Below are positions 49,140 through 58,370 of a stretch of DNA of 64,000 nt, piece after piece. The translations under genes and the position numbers were made by a program. The stretch covers positions 310,001-374,000 of the forward strand of contig NZ_VOBI01000002.1 in assembly GCF_008369325.1 (NCBI RefSeq), given 5' to 3'. This stretch comes from Pseudomonas sp. ANT_H12B. GTDB lineage: Bacteria; Pseudomonadota; Gammaproteobacteria; Pseudomonadales; Pseudomonadaceae. Within the stretch, counting starts at the first letter, position 1. Every line of letters starts with the position of its first letter. The notes under the pieces are model-generated. The model searched no databases. It was given only the letters and a program-made list of their open reading frames with translations, and was not told the origin of the DNA.

Positions 49140-50099
49140 ATGTCCCAGGATTTCTACTTCTTGTTGATGCCGGGTTTCTCGGCCATCGGTTTTATCTCGG
49201 CCATCGAGCCGTTGCGGGTCGCCAATCGCTTTCGCGGCGAGCTGTATCGCTGGCACGTACTAAGCGCCGATGGCGGTGCGGTTTTGGCCAGCAATGGCAT
49301 GTCGGTTAACGCCGATGCGGCGCTGGAGCCGCTGAAAAAAGGTGCGACTCTTTTGGTGGTCGCTGGCTTCGAGCCGCTGAAATTCGCCACCCCGTCTCTG
49401 GAGCACTGGCTACGCCGACTGGACAACGAAGGCGTGACCCTCGGCGCCATCGACACCGGCAGCTTCGTCCTCGCCGAGGCCGGCTTGCTCGATGGTCATC
49501 GCCTGACTCTGCACTGGGAAGCCATCGACGCCTTCAAGGAGTCCTATCCACAGCTGAGCGTCACCCAGGAACTGTTCGAGATCGACCGCCGGCGCATCAC
49601 CTCTGCCGGCGGTACCGCATCGATTGATCTGATGCTCGACCTCATCGGTCAGGCCCATGGCCCGGAACTGGCGATCCAGGTCAGCGAACAATTCGTACTC
49701 GGCCGTATCCGACCGCGCAAAGACCACCAGCGCATGGAAGTCGCCACGCGTTATGGCATCAGCAACAAGAAACTTGTTCACGTGATTGGCGAGATGGAGC
49801 AGCACAGCGAGCCGCCGCTGAGCACGCTGGAATTGGCGGAGTCGATCAAGGTGACGCGACGGCAGTTGGAGCGGTTGTTTCGCCTGCACCTGAACGACAC
49901 ACCGAGCAATTTCTACCTGCGCTTGCGGCTGGAGAAGGCCCGGCAGTTGTTGCGCCAGACCGATATGAGCGTGCTGGAAGTGAGTATTGCGTGCGGGTTT
50001 GAATCACCGTCGTACTTCACCCGCAGCTATCGGGCGCGGTTTGAGCGGTGTCCGCGAGAGGATCGGCGGCGGTTGGGGGATGGCCGGGAACTGGTCTGA
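49140..50099 (+). CDS. cdhR: AraC-family carnitine regulator CdhR
   Basis: Activator of the caiX-cdh operon in response to carnitine. 319 residues from the ATG at 49140 (MSQDFYFLLMPGFSAIGFIS); the ORF start at 49041 crosses the candidate operator. N-terminal GATase1-like sensor domain (GAIDTGSFVLAEAGLLDGHR) and C-terminal AraC HTH pair (LELAESIKVTRRQLERLFRLH, MSVLEVSIACGFESPSYFTRSY). Paralogue of GbdR and divergent from its target operon. Confidence 0.92.
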   Translation: MSQDFYFLLMPGFSAIGFISAIEPLRVANRFRGELYRWHVLSADGGAVLASNGMSVNADAALEPLKKGATLLVVAGFEPLKFATPSLEHWLRRLDNEGVTLGAIDTGSFVLAEAGLLDGHRLTLHWEAIDAFKESYPQLSVTQELFEIDRRRITSAGGTASIDLMLDLIGQAHGPELAIQVSEQFVLGRIRPRKDHQRMEVATRYGISNKKLVHVIGEMEQHSEPPLSTLELAESIKVTRRQLERLFRLHLNDTPSNFYLRLRLEKARQLLRQTDMSVLEVSIACGFESPSYFTRSYRARFERCPREDRRRLGDGRELV

Positions 50100-50128
50100 A
50101 CTTAAGTTTTGACAACACCAGAGAACCC

Positions 50129-50217
50129 TGTGTGAGCGAGCCTGCTCGCGATGGCGGTCGGTCATTCAAGTTGATGTCGACTGATCCACCGCTATCGCGA
50201 GCAGGCTCGCTCCCACC
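50129..50217. repeat. REP doublet (inverted pair)
   Basis: GCGAGCCTGCTCGCGATGG and CTATCGCGAGCAGGCTCGCT between convergent genes. Confidence 0.88.
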
Positions 50218-50237
50218 GTTTTGATCTGCTGTGGGCC

Positions 50238-50654
50238 TTACTTCTTCATCAGCGCCGAACAGGCCGCTTTAAACGCTTCATGCTGATACTTGTTCAGCGT
50301 GGCCGGCAGTTCGAAGTCGAATTTCTTGTTCTGCGCATTGATGGTTTGTGGCGACAGCAGCGTGACCTCGCAATTTTCCAGCAGCTGGAAAACGCCCTCG
50401 ATCTTGAACGTGGTCGGCCCACCGGCAAACTCACCCTTCTTGCTGCGCTTCTTGATCGCGATCCGATCAATGGAATTTTCCCGCACAAACGACGCCACCT
50501 GAGCGGCAAAGACTTTGACGTTCGCGGCTTCGTCGTCATCGTCGAGGGCGATTTTCTTGGTGTTCAGCGGGATGTGGCTCAGGACCTGATCGTCGAGGGA
50601 GGCCACGGCAATGATGGCTTCGCTGCCTTTGATTTCGATGCCGCAGATTTTCAT
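50238..50654 (-). CDS. DUF3010-family protein
   Basis: 138 residues, AAGGAA before the ATG. Matches the DUF3010 family (MKICGIEIKGSEAIIAVASL, RIAIKKRSKKGEFAGGPTTFKIEG), an RNase H-like fold of unknown function. No catalytic set I can defend. It lies outside the carnitine and dimethylglycine operons and is followed by a REP doublet. Confidence 0.85.
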   Translation of the reverse strand: MKICGIEIKGSEAIIAVASLDDQVLSHIPLNTKKIALDDDDEAANVKVFAAQVASFVRENSIDRIAIKKRSKKGEFAGGPTTFKIEGVFQLLENCEVTLLSPQTINAQNKKFDFELPATLNKYQHEAFKAACSALMKK

Positions 50655-50715
50655 TTGAATTCCTTTACTGGCAGAAGGTGTTCAGCTTACAGGTATGGTT
50701 GGCTGGGATTTGTGC

Positions 50716-51117
50716 TTACTCCTGCCCAATCGACTCCAAAAACTCCGACCGCTCGTCACTCATCCGCGCCACACAGTCATTCTGCGCAATAGTGAACGCC
50801 TTGCTACCGGTCGTCGCCGGGAACGCTTCAACTGCGCAATCCGCGTCACGCGTCTTCAACCACTGCTGTTGAGCCGCCTTGAGCTTGGCGGTGATGTCGG
50901 TCAGTTGCGCCGGGTTCTTTTCGTAGAGCATTTGCATGCGATCAGCCAGGCTCTTGTAGTTTTCGCTCAGCAGGTCTTCGGCGGCGCTTCTGCTGTAGAC
51001 CGAGCATTCCAGGGTCTGGACCTCGTTTTCGACTTTGTCGCAGGGGTTATCGTCGGCCTCTTCAGCCGCGTGTACGCCGGTCGCTATCAGTGCCAAAGCC
51101 AGGAAGATCGATTTCAT
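50716..51117 (-). CDS. LprI/DUF1311-family secreted protein
   Basis: 133 residues with signal peptide MKSIFLALALIATGVHA. The mature part is a DUF1311 helical domain (CSVYSRSAAEDLLSENYKSLADRM, AAQQQWLKTRDADCAVEA) with the conserved four-cysteine pattern. LprI relatives inhibit lysozyme; activity here is inferred only. Divergent from the dipeptidase gene. Confidence 0.82.
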   Translation of the reverse strand: MKSIFLALALIATGVHAAEEADDNPCDKVENEVQTLECSVYSRSAAEDLLSENYKSLADRMQMLYEKNPAQLTDITAKLKAAQQQWLKTRDADCAVEAFPATTGSKAFTIAQNDCVARMSDERSEFLESIGQE

Positions 51118-51353
51118 TGCGCCGCCGCCCCTTTTTCCAGTAAAGCATCCAGTAATGGCGCGAATTCTGGCCCATGCGCAGGCCCTTGAACAGGTGGCTC
51201 ATGACGTCCGGCGACGACCCTTTGTCGCGGATTGACGCTTTCGGCAAACCCCCTGTCGTTTTTGCACCCGGCTGCCCCCTCCCTCAGGCATATGCTGGCC
51301 CCAAAGCGCCGGCATACGATTCGGCGCATGAATCGCTAATAGGGGACAGCCTG

Positions 51354-52331
51354 ATGAGCCCAGCCGAATTGCACGCCGACAGCATCGTTATCGACGGGCT
51401 GATTATTGCCAAGTGGAACCGCGAGCTGTTTGAAGACATGCGCAAGGGCGGTCTGACCGCGGCCAACTGCACCGTGTCGGTGTGGGAGGGCTTCCAGGCC
51501 ACCGTCAACAACATCGCCGCCAGCCAGAAGCTGATCCGCGAGAACAGCGACCTGGTGATTCCGGTGCGCACCACCGCCGACATCCGCAAAGCCAAGGAGC
51601 AGGGCAAGACTGGCATCCTTTTCGGCTTCCAGAATGCCCACGCCTTTGAAGACCAGATCGGCTATGTCGAGATGTTCAAGCAGCTGGGCGTCGGTATTGT
51701 GCAGATGTGCTACAACACCCAAAACCTGGTCGGTACCGGTTGCTACGAGCGCGATGGCGGCCTGTCGGGTTTCGGTCGCGAAATCGTCGCCGAGATGAAC
51801 CGCGTCGGCGTCATGTGCGACCTGTCCCACGTCGGCTCGAAAACCTCCGAAGAAGTCATCCTCGAATCGAAGAAACCGGTCTGCTACTCCCATTGCCTGC
51901 CGTCGGGTCTGAAAATTCACCCGCGCAACAAATCCGATGAAGAACTGAAATTCATTGCCGACCACGGCGGTTTCGTCGGCGTGACCATGTTCGCGCCGTT
52001 CCTGGCCAAAGGCATCGATTCGACCATCGACGATTACGCCGAAGCCATCGAATACACCATGAACATCGTCGGCGAAGACGCCATCGGCATCGGCACCGAC
52101 TTCACCCAGGGCCATGGCCAGGACTTCTTCGAATACCTGACCCACGACAAGGGCTACGCCCGCCGTCTGACCAGCTTCGGCAAGATCATCAACCCGCTGG
52201 GCATCCGCACCGTCGGCGAGTTCCCGAACCTGACCGAGACGCTGCTCAAGCGCGGCCATTGCGAGCGCGTGGTGCGCAAGATCATGGGCGAGAACTGGGT
52301 CAATGTCCTAAAGGACGTCTGGGGCGAGTAA
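51354..52331 (+). CDS. M19-family dipeptidase (PA5396-like)
   Basis: 325 residues from the ATG at 51354 (MSPAELHADSIVIDGLIIAK), the usual start; the ORF to 51174 would read through an intergenic region. Renal dipeptidase (M19) family, zinc-dependent, with HVGSKTSEEVI, YSHCLPSGLKIHPRNK and GIGTDFTQGHG. The His of the usual metal HxD motif is shifted or missing (VIDGLIIAKWNREL), so dipeptidase activity is doubtful. First gene of the dgcA-dgcB-etf operon. Confidence 0.88.
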   Translation: MSPAELHADSIVIDGLIIAKWNRELFEDMRKGGLTAANCTVSVWEGFQATVNNIAASQKLIRENSDLVIPVRTTADIRKAKEQGKTGILFGFQNAHAFEDQIGYVEMFKQLGVGIVQMCYNTQNLVGTGCYERDGGLSGFGREIVAEMNRVGVMCDLSHVGSKTSEEVILESKKPVCYSHCLPSGLKIHPRNKSDEELKFIADHGGFVGVTMFAPFLAKGIDSTIDDYAEAIEYTMNIVGEDAIGIGTDFTQGHGQDFFEYLTHDKGYARRLTSFGKIINPLGIRTVGEFPNLTETLLKRGHCERVVRKIMGENWVNVLKDVWGE

Positions 52332-52409
52332 GCCACAGCACCTCTGAATCCTTTCCCCCGGCCGTCCGTGCCGGGGGCAACACCAAAAATTTTCTGGAGT
52401 TAAGTTTCC

Positions 52410-52940
52410 ATGGCCAAGATCGCCCCGCAATTGCCAATCGAAGTCGACAGCGAAACGGGTGTCTGGACTTCCGACGCCCTGCCAATGCTGTACGTACCGC
52501 GTCATTTCTTCGTCAACAACCACATGGGCATCGAGGAAGTGCTGGGCGCCGACGCCTACGCCGAAATCCTCTACAAGGCCGGCTACAAATCCGCCTGGCA
52601 CTGGTGTGAAAAAGAAGCTGAATGCCACGGCCTGGAAGGTGTCGCGGTATTCGAGCACTACATGAAACGTCTGTCGCAACGCGGCTGGGGCCTGTTCAAG
52701 ATTCAGGACATCGACCTCGACAAAGGCACCGCCAGCGTCAAGCTCGAACACTCGGCGTTCGTCTACGTGTACGGCAAGGTCGGGCGCAAGGTCGACTACA
52801 TGTTCACCGGTTGGTTTGCCGGTGCCATGGACCAGATTCTGCAAGCCCGTGGCAGCAAGATTCGCACCGTCGCCGAACAAGTCTACGGTGGCTCCGAAGA
52901 AGGCCACGACGACGGTTTGTTCACCGTCAAGCCGTTGTAA
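52410..52940 (+). CDS. DUF5943/V4R-like protein of the dimethylglycine operon
   Basis: 176 residues. Resembles the 4-vinyl reductase (V4R) fold: LYVPRHFFVNNHMGIEEVLG..., then SVKLEHSAFVYVYGKVGRKVDYMFTGWFAGAMDQILQ at the end. No signal peptide. 78 bp after the dipeptidase and 15 bp before dgcA; conserved there in Pseudomonas (PA5397). A small-molecule or accessory role in demethylation is inference. Confidence 0.83.
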   Translation: MAKIAPQLPIEVDSETGVWTSDALPMLYVPRHFFVNNHMGIEEVLGADAYAEILYKAGYKSAWHWCEKEAECHGLEGVAVFEHYMKRLSQRGWGLFKIQDIDLDKGTASVKLEHSAFVYVYGKVGRKVDYMFTGWFAGAMDQILQARGSKIRTVAEQVYGGSEEGHDDGLFTVKPL

Positions 52941-52955
52941 GTCGAGGACCCCGCC

Positions 52956-55016
52956 ATGGCTTTCGAAGCAATGTTCCAGCCGATCCAGATCGGCAAACTG
53001 ACCATCCGCAACCGCGTGCTCAGCACCGCGCACGCCGAGGTCTACGCCACCGACGGCGGCATGACCACCGACCGGTACGTCAAGTATTACGAAGAGAAAG
53101 CCAAGGGCGGGATCGGCCTGGCGATTTGCGGTGGTTCGTCTGTGGTGGCCATCGACAGTCCACAGGAATGGTGGAGTTCGGTGAACCTGTCCACCGACCG
53201 CATCATCCCGCACTTCCAGAATCTTGCGGACGCCATGCACAAGCACGGCGCCAAGATCATGATCCAGATTACCCACATGGGGCGTCGTTCGCGTTGGGAC
53301 GGCTTCAACTGGCCAACCCTGATGTCGCCGTCGGGCATTCGTGAACCGGTGCACCGTGCTACCTGCAAAACCATCGAGCCGGAAGAAATCTGGCGAGTGA
53401 TCGGCAACTACGCTCAGGCTGCACGTCGTGCCAAGGCCGGTGGCCTGGACGGTATTGAACTGTCCGCGGTGCATCAGCATATGATCGACCAGTTCTGGAG
53501 CCCACGGGTCAATAAGCGTACCGACGAATGGGGCGGCACCTTTGAGGGCCGGATGAAGTTCGGCCTGGAAGTGCTCAAGGCCGTACGGGCCGAAGTGGGC
53601 CCGGATTTCTGTGTCGGTATTCGCCTGTGTGGTGACGAGTTCCATCCGGATGGCCTGTCCCATGAGGACATGAAACAAATCGCCAAGTATTACGACGACA
53701 CCGGCATGCTCGACTTCATCGGTGTGGTCGGTTCGGGTTGTGATACCCACAACACCCTGGCCAACGTTATCCCGAACATGAGTTATCCACCGGAGCCGTT
53801 CCTGCATTTGGCAGCCGGTATCAAGGAAGTGGTCAAGGTTCCGGTACTGCACGCGCAGAACATCAAGGACCCGAACCAGGCGACCCGTATTCTGGAAGGC
53901 GGTTACGTCGATATGGTCGGCATGACCCGCGCCCACATCGCCGACCCGCACCTGATCGCCAAGATCAAAATGGGCCAGATCGACCAGATCAAACAATGCG
54001 TCGGCGCCAACTACTGCATTGACCGTCAGTACCAGGGCCTGGACGTCTTGTGCATCCAGAACGCCGCAACCTCCCGTGAATACATGGGCGTGCCGCACAT
54101 CATCGAGAAATCGACCGGTGTGAAGCGCAAAGTTGTGGTGGTCGGTGCCGGTCCTGCCGGGATGGAAGCGGCGCGTGTGTCGGCCGAACGTGGCCACGAC
54201 GTGACCCTGTTCGAGAAGAAAGAATTCATCGGCGGGCAGATCACCACCGCTTCGAAAGCCCCGCAACGGGACCAGATCGCCGGTATCACCCGCTGGTTCC
54301 AGCTGGAATTGGCGCGTTTGAAAGTCGACTTGCGCCTTGGCGTGGCAGCCGATGCGGCAACCATTCTCGACCTGCGTCCGGACGTGGTAGTACTCGCCGT
54401 CGGCGGTCATCCATTCCTGGAGCAGAACGAGCACTGGGGCGCGGCTGAAGGCCTGGTGGTCAGCAGCTGGGACATCCTCGATGGCAAGGTCGCGCCGGGC
54501 AAAAACGTGCTGGTCTACGACACCATTTGCGAGTTCACCGGGATGTCGGCGGCGGACTTCCTTGCCGACAAGGGCAGCCAGGTGGAGATCGTCACCGACG
54601 ACATCAAACCGGGCGTGGCGATTGGCGGCACATCGTTCCCGACGTACTACCGCAGCATGTACCCCAAAGAAGTGATCATGACCGGCGACATGATGCTGGA
54701 GAAGGTCTACCGCGAAGGCGACAAGCTGATCGCGGTACTGGAAAACGAATACACCGGCGCCAAAGAGGAGCGGGTGGTGGACCAGGTCGTCGTCGAAAAC
54801 GGCGTGCGTCCGGACGAAGAAATCTACTACGCCATGAAGGAAGGCTCGCGCAACAAAGGCCAGATGGACATCGAGGCCCTGTTCGCAATCAAGCCACAAC
54901 CTTCATTGAGCCAGGCGGGCGACGGCTACTTGCTGTTCCGCATCGGCGACTGCGTGGCCCAGCGCAACACCCACGCGGCGATCTATGACGCGCTGCGGTT
55001 GTGCAAGGATTTCTAA
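52956..55016 (+). CDS. dgcA: Dimethylglycine demethylase subunit DgcA
   Basis: Flavoprotein that demethylates dimethylglycine to sarcosine. 686 residues. N-terminal old-yellow-enzyme-type barrel (about 1-370: LTIRNRVLSTAHAEVYATDGG, THMGRRSRWDGFNW) and C-terminal Rossmann region (about 385 on: VVVVGAGPAGMEAARVSAERG) as in trimethylamine dehydrogenase relatives. The iron-sulfur loop reads C348-x2-A351-x2-C354-x11-C366, one Cys short of four. Orthologue of PA5398; works with DgcB. Confidence 0.93.
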   Translation: MAFEAMFQPIQIGKLTIRNRVLSTAHAEVYATDGGMTTDRYVKYYEEKAKGGIGLAICGGSSVVAIDSPQEWWSSVNLSTDRIIPHFQNLADAMHKHGAKIMIQITHMGRRSRWDGFNWPTLMSPSGIREPVHRATCKTIEPEEIWRVIGNYAQAARRAKAGGLDGIELSAVHQHMIDQFWSPRVNKRTDEWGGTFEGRMKFGLEVLKAVRAEVGPDFCVGIRLCGDEFHPDGLSHEDMKQIAKYYDDTGMLDFIGVVGSGCDTHNTLANVIPNMSYPPEPFLHLAAGIKEVVKVPVLHAQNIKDPNQATRILEGGYVDMVGMTRAHIADPHLIAKIKMGQIDQIKQCVGANYCIDRQYQGLDVLCIQNAATSREYMGVPHIIEKSTGVKRKVVVVGAGPAGMEAARVSAERGHDVTLFEKKEFIGGQITTASKAPQRDQIAGITRWFQLELARLKVDLRLGVAADAATILDLRPDVVVLAVGGHPFLEQNEHWGAAEGLVVSSWDILDGKVAPGKNVLVYDTICEFTGMSAADFLADKGSQVEIVTDDIKPGVAIGGTSFPTYYRSMYPKEVIMTGDMMLEKVYREGDKLIAVLENEYTGAKEERVVDQVVVENGVRPDEEIYYAMKEGSRNKGQMDIEALFAIKPQPSLSQAGDGYLLFRIGDCVAQRNTHAAIYDALRLCKDF

Positions 55017-55032
55017 GAGCTTGTGGATAACC

Positions 55033-55122
55033 CTGTAGGAGTGAGCCTGCTCGCGATGAACGATAACGCGGTTTGCCTGAGGCACCGCGGCGTCTGAATC
55101 GCGAGCAGGCTCACTCCCACAG
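55033..55122. repeat. REP doublet (inverted pair)
   Basis: GTGAGCCTGCTCGCGATGA and AATCGCGAGCAGGCTCACTC between dgcA and dgcB. A perfect TGTGGATAA lies at 55022-55030 beside it. Confidence 0.88.
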
Positions 55123-55185
55123 GAATCGAGCAAGGCATCCAGGTAGTTTGGCCTGCAAGACCCCGAGGTCTTTGGGAGCTCCACC

Positions 55186-57135
55186 ATGTTGAACACCCTT
55201 CTTCCAATCCTGTTGTTCGCAGCCACCGGACTTGCCGTCCTCGGCGCGTTGCGGCGGGTGGCTATGTGGCGCCGAGGCCGGGCCTCCAAGGTCGACCTGA
55301 TCGGCGGCCTGTTCGCCATGCCCAAGCGTTACATGGTCGACTTGCACCACGTCGTCGCACGGGACAAATACATCGCCAACACTCACGTCGCCACGGCTGG
55401 CGGTGCGGTGGCGTCCATTGTGCTGGCGATCCTGGTTCACGGTTTCGGCCTGCAGAGTCGCATTCTCGGCGTTGCCCTGTTGATTGCCTCGGCGGTGATG
55501 TTCGTCGGTGCGATTTTCATGTTCCTGCGTCGTCGCAACCCACCGGCTCGCCTTTCCAAAGGGCCATGGATGCGTCTGCCGAAAAGCCTGTTGGCGTTCT
55601 CGGCGAGCTTCTTCCTGTTGACCTTGCCGGTGGCGGGCATCCTCCCGGAAAACTTCGGCGGTTGGGTGGTGGCTGCGATCCTCGGCGTCGGCGTGCTGTG
55701 GGGCGTTAGCGAACTGTTCTTCGGCATGACCTGGGGCGGGCCGATGAAGCACGCCTTCGCCGGTGCTTTGCACCTCGCCTGGCACCGTCGCGCCGAGCGT
55801 TTTGGCGGCGGCCGTTCCACCGGTTTGAAACCGCTGGACCTGAACGACCCAACCGCGCCGCTGGGCGTGGAAAAACCCAAGGATTTCACCTGGAACCAAC
55901 TGCTCGGCTTCGACGCCTGCGTGCAGTGCGGCAAGTGCGAAGCCGCGTGCCCGGCGTTCGCCGCCGGCCAGCCGCTGAACCCGAAAAAACTCATTCAGGA
56001 CATGGTCGTTGGTTTGGCTGGCGGTACTGACGCCAAATTCGCCGGCAGTCCGTATCCAGGCAAGGCGATTGGCGAACACGCCGGCAACCCGCATCAACCG
56101 ATCGTCAACGGTCTGGTGGACGCTGAAACTTTGTGGTCCTGCACCACTTGCCGCGCCTGTGTCGAGGAGTGCCCGATGATGATCGAGCACGTCGACGCCA
56201 TCGTCGACATGCGCCGCCATCTGACCCTGGAAAAAGGCGCGACCCCGAACAAGGGCGCCGACGTCCTCGAAAACCTCATCGCCACTGACAACCCTGGCGG
56301 CTTCGCGCCGGGCGGGCGGATGAACTGGGCGGCGGATTTGAACCTGAACCTGCTCAGCGAGAAGAAAGCGGTCGACGTGCTGTTCTGGGTCGGCGACGGT
56401 GCTTTCGACATGCGCAACCAGCGCACGTTGCGCGCCTTCGTCAAAGTGCTGAAAGCGGCCAAGGTCGACTTCGCGGTGCTGGGCCTTGAAGAGCGCGACA
56501 GCGGTGACGTGGCCCGACGTCTGGGTGACGAAGCGACCTTCCAGCTGTTGGCCAAACGCAACATCCAGACGTTGGCCAAGTACAGCTTCAACCGCATCGT
56601 CACCTGCGATCCGCACAGCTTTCACGTGCTTAAAAACGAGTACGGCGCCTTCGACGGCAACTACCTCGTGCAGCACCACAGCACCTACATGGCGGAAATC
56701 ATCGGCGCTGGCGCCCTGAACCTCGGCCAGCACAAAGGCAGCAGCGTGACTTATCACGACCCGTGCTACCTCGGCCGCTACAACGGCGAATACGAGGCGC
56801 CGCGTGAAGTGCTGCGTGCCCTCGGGATTGAAGTGAAAGAAATGCAACGCTCCGGTTTCCGCTCGCGCTGCTGCGGCGGTGGCGGCGGTGCGCCGATTAC
56901 CGACATCCCGGGCAAACAACGGATCCCCGACATGCGCATGGAAGACATCCGCGAAACGGGTGCCGAACTGGTGGCCGTGGGTTGTCCGCAGTGCACCGCG
57001 ATGCTCGAAGGCGTGGTCGAACCTCGCCCTTTGATCAAGGACATCGCCGAACTGGTGGCCGACGCGTTGCTCGAAGACGCGACGCCGAGCAAACCGGCCG
57101 CACCGGCCCAACGTGAACCTGCGGAGGCCCACTGA
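55186..57135 (+). CDS. dgcB: Dimethylglycine demethylase iron-sulfur subunit DgcB
   Basis: 649 residues. N-terminal region (about 1-190) has several membrane helices (DUF3483-type). Then two 4Fe-4S motifs, CVQCGKCEAACPAF and CTTCRACVEECPMM, then a CCG-type domain with GFRSRCCGGGGGAP at about residue 565. It probably passes electrons from DgcA to the membrane chain. The stop overlaps the next start (TGATG). Orthologue of PA5399. Confidence 0.92.
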   Translation: MLNTLLPILLFAATGLAVLGALRRVAMWRRGRASKVDLIGGLFAMPKRYMVDLHHVVARDKYIANTHVATAGGAVASIVLAILVHGFGLQSRILGVALLIASAVMFVGAIFMFLRRRNPPARLSKGPWMRLPKSLLAFSASFFLLTLPVAGILPENFGGWVVAAILGVGVLWGVSELFFGMTWGGPMKHAFAGALHLAWHRRAERFGGGRSTGLKPLDLNDPTAPLGVEKPKDFTWNQLLGFDACVQCGKCEAACPAFAAGQPLNPKKLIQDMVVGLAGGTDAKFAGSPYPGKAIGEHAGNPHQPIVNGLVDAETLWSCTTCRACVEECPMMIEHVDAIVDMRRHLTLEKGATPNKGADVLENLIATDNPGGFAPGGRMNWAADLNLNLLSEKKAVDVLFWVGDGAFDMRNQRTLRAFVKVLKAAKVDFAVLGLEERDSGDVARRLGDEATFQLLAKRNIQTLAKYSFNRIVTCDPHSFHVLKNEYGAFDGNYLVQHHSTYMAEIIGAGALNLGQHKGSSVTYHDPCYLGRYNGEYEAPREVLRALGIEVKEMQRSGFRSRCCGGGGGAPITDIPGKQRIPDMRMEDIRETGAELVAVGCPQCTAMLEGVVEPRPLIKDIAELVADALLEDATPSKPAAPAQREPAEAH

Positions 57136-58355
57136 TGAGCGACATTATCCGCCGCGACCCACGTGCCGAATGGATCGCCCGCAATCGCCTGCACCCGCTG
57201 CACGCGGCCATGCAGCCGGCGCAACACAGCTGGATGGGGCCTAACGGCGTCATCCGCAAGAATCTGCACGGCATCGGTTTTATCGGTCCCAACGGCATCA
57301 AACGCATTGACCGCAGCGGCGCTCAACAGGGCGGGGCGAGCAAACGCTCGGCCGCGGTTGAAGTGCAGTTGCCGCTGCATCAAGTGCCGGCACCTGCGTT
57401 TTACATCAGCGTGGTGCCGGACATGGTCGGCGGCCGCTTGAGCAGTCACGACCGCGACTTGCTGGGCCTGGCTCATCAATTGGCCGGCAAGGACGGCGCT
57501 GTATTGGCCGTAGTCTTCGGTGAACACAAAGAAAACGCTTTCGCCACCGCTGGCGTTGATCGCTTGCTGGTGCTGGATGGCGACGAATTCAGCGGTTATG
57601 CACCGGAACAACGGGTCCAGGGCCTGCGGGCTGTGGATAACCAGTTCAGCCCGCGTCACTGGTTGCTGCCCGACAGCCGCAGCGGCGGTGGTGAACTGGG
57701 TCGGCGCTTTGCCGCAGCACTGGGCGAACGCCCGGCCACGCGGGTCTGGCAAGTCAAGGATCAGGAATGCATCGGCCGCGCCGGTGCCGGTTTGCAAGAC
57801 CTTGCGCGCCCGGTGGCACGCTTGATTCTGGCTGCCGTCGAGTGCGCCGAACCGGTCAGCGAAACCCGTCACGAAGCCTTGCCGGTGGAGTTATCCACAG
57901 CTGTCGCGCGCAGCTTGTCGCGCATCGAGGATTTGGGCGCGGTAGCGGTGGACCCGGCGGCGATTCCGATGGCCGAAGCCGAGTTCATCTTCTCCGGCGG
58001 CAACGGGGTCAAGGACTGGGGACTTTTCCACAGGACGGCCGAGGCGTTGGGCGCTACCGAAGGCGCGTCCCGAGTGGCGGTGGACGATGGCTTCATGGCC
58101 CGTGACCGTCAGGTCGGCGCGTCCGGCACCTGGGTCACCGCAAGGGTCTACGTGGCGGTTGGGATTTCCGGGGCGATCCAGCACCTGCAAGGCATCGGTG
58201 CCTGCGACAAGGTGGTGGCGATCAACCTCGACCCAGGCTGCGACATGATCAAACGGGCCGACCTGTCGGTGGTCGGCGAGAGCGCTGAGATTCTTCAAGC
58301 CTTGATCGCGGCGGTAGAGGCTTACCGCAACGAAGCCAAGCGCGATGCGGCTTAA
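57135..58355 (+). CDS. etfA: Electron transfer flavoprotein alpha subunit (dimethylglycine operon)
   Basis: 406 residues. ETF alpha/FixB type: the C-terminal FAD domain has GGNGVKDWGLFHRTAEALGAT and VGISGAIQHLQGIG. An N-terminal extension of about 85 residues (DPRAEWIARNRLHPLHAAMQ) precedes the ETF fold. It starts within the dgcB stop and ends 15 bp before the beta subunit. A dedicated ETF for dimethylglycine or sarcosine electrons, distinct from the general ETF (inference). The symbol follows the PA5400 region by analogy. Confidence 0.9.
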   Translation: MSDIIRRDPRAEWIARNRLHPLHAAMQPAQHSWMGPNGVIRKNLHGIGFIGPNGIKRIDRSGAQQGGASKRSAAVEVQLPLHQVPAPAFYISVVPDMVGGRLSSHDRDLLGLAHQLAGKDGAVLAVVFGEHKENAFATAGVDRLLVLDGDEFSGYAPEQRVQGLRAVDNQFSPRHWLLPDSRSGGGELGRRFAAALGERPATRVWQVKDQECIGRAGAGLQDLARPVARLILAAVECAEPVSETRHEALPVELSTAVARSLSRIEDLGAVAVDPAAIPMAEAEFIFSGGNGVKDWGLFHRTAEALGATEGASRVAVDDGFMARDRQVGASGTWVTARVYVAVGISGAIQHLQGIGACDKVVAINLDPGCDMIKRADLSVVGESAEILQALIAAVEAYRNEAKRDAA

Positions 58356-58370
58356 GGAAAGGAAAGGGTT

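Noticed and set aside
51211..51237. Possible GbdR direct repeat upstream of the dipeptidase operon
   Set aside because: Only four of six core bases repeat at 21 bp (GCGACG and TTGACG); too weak.
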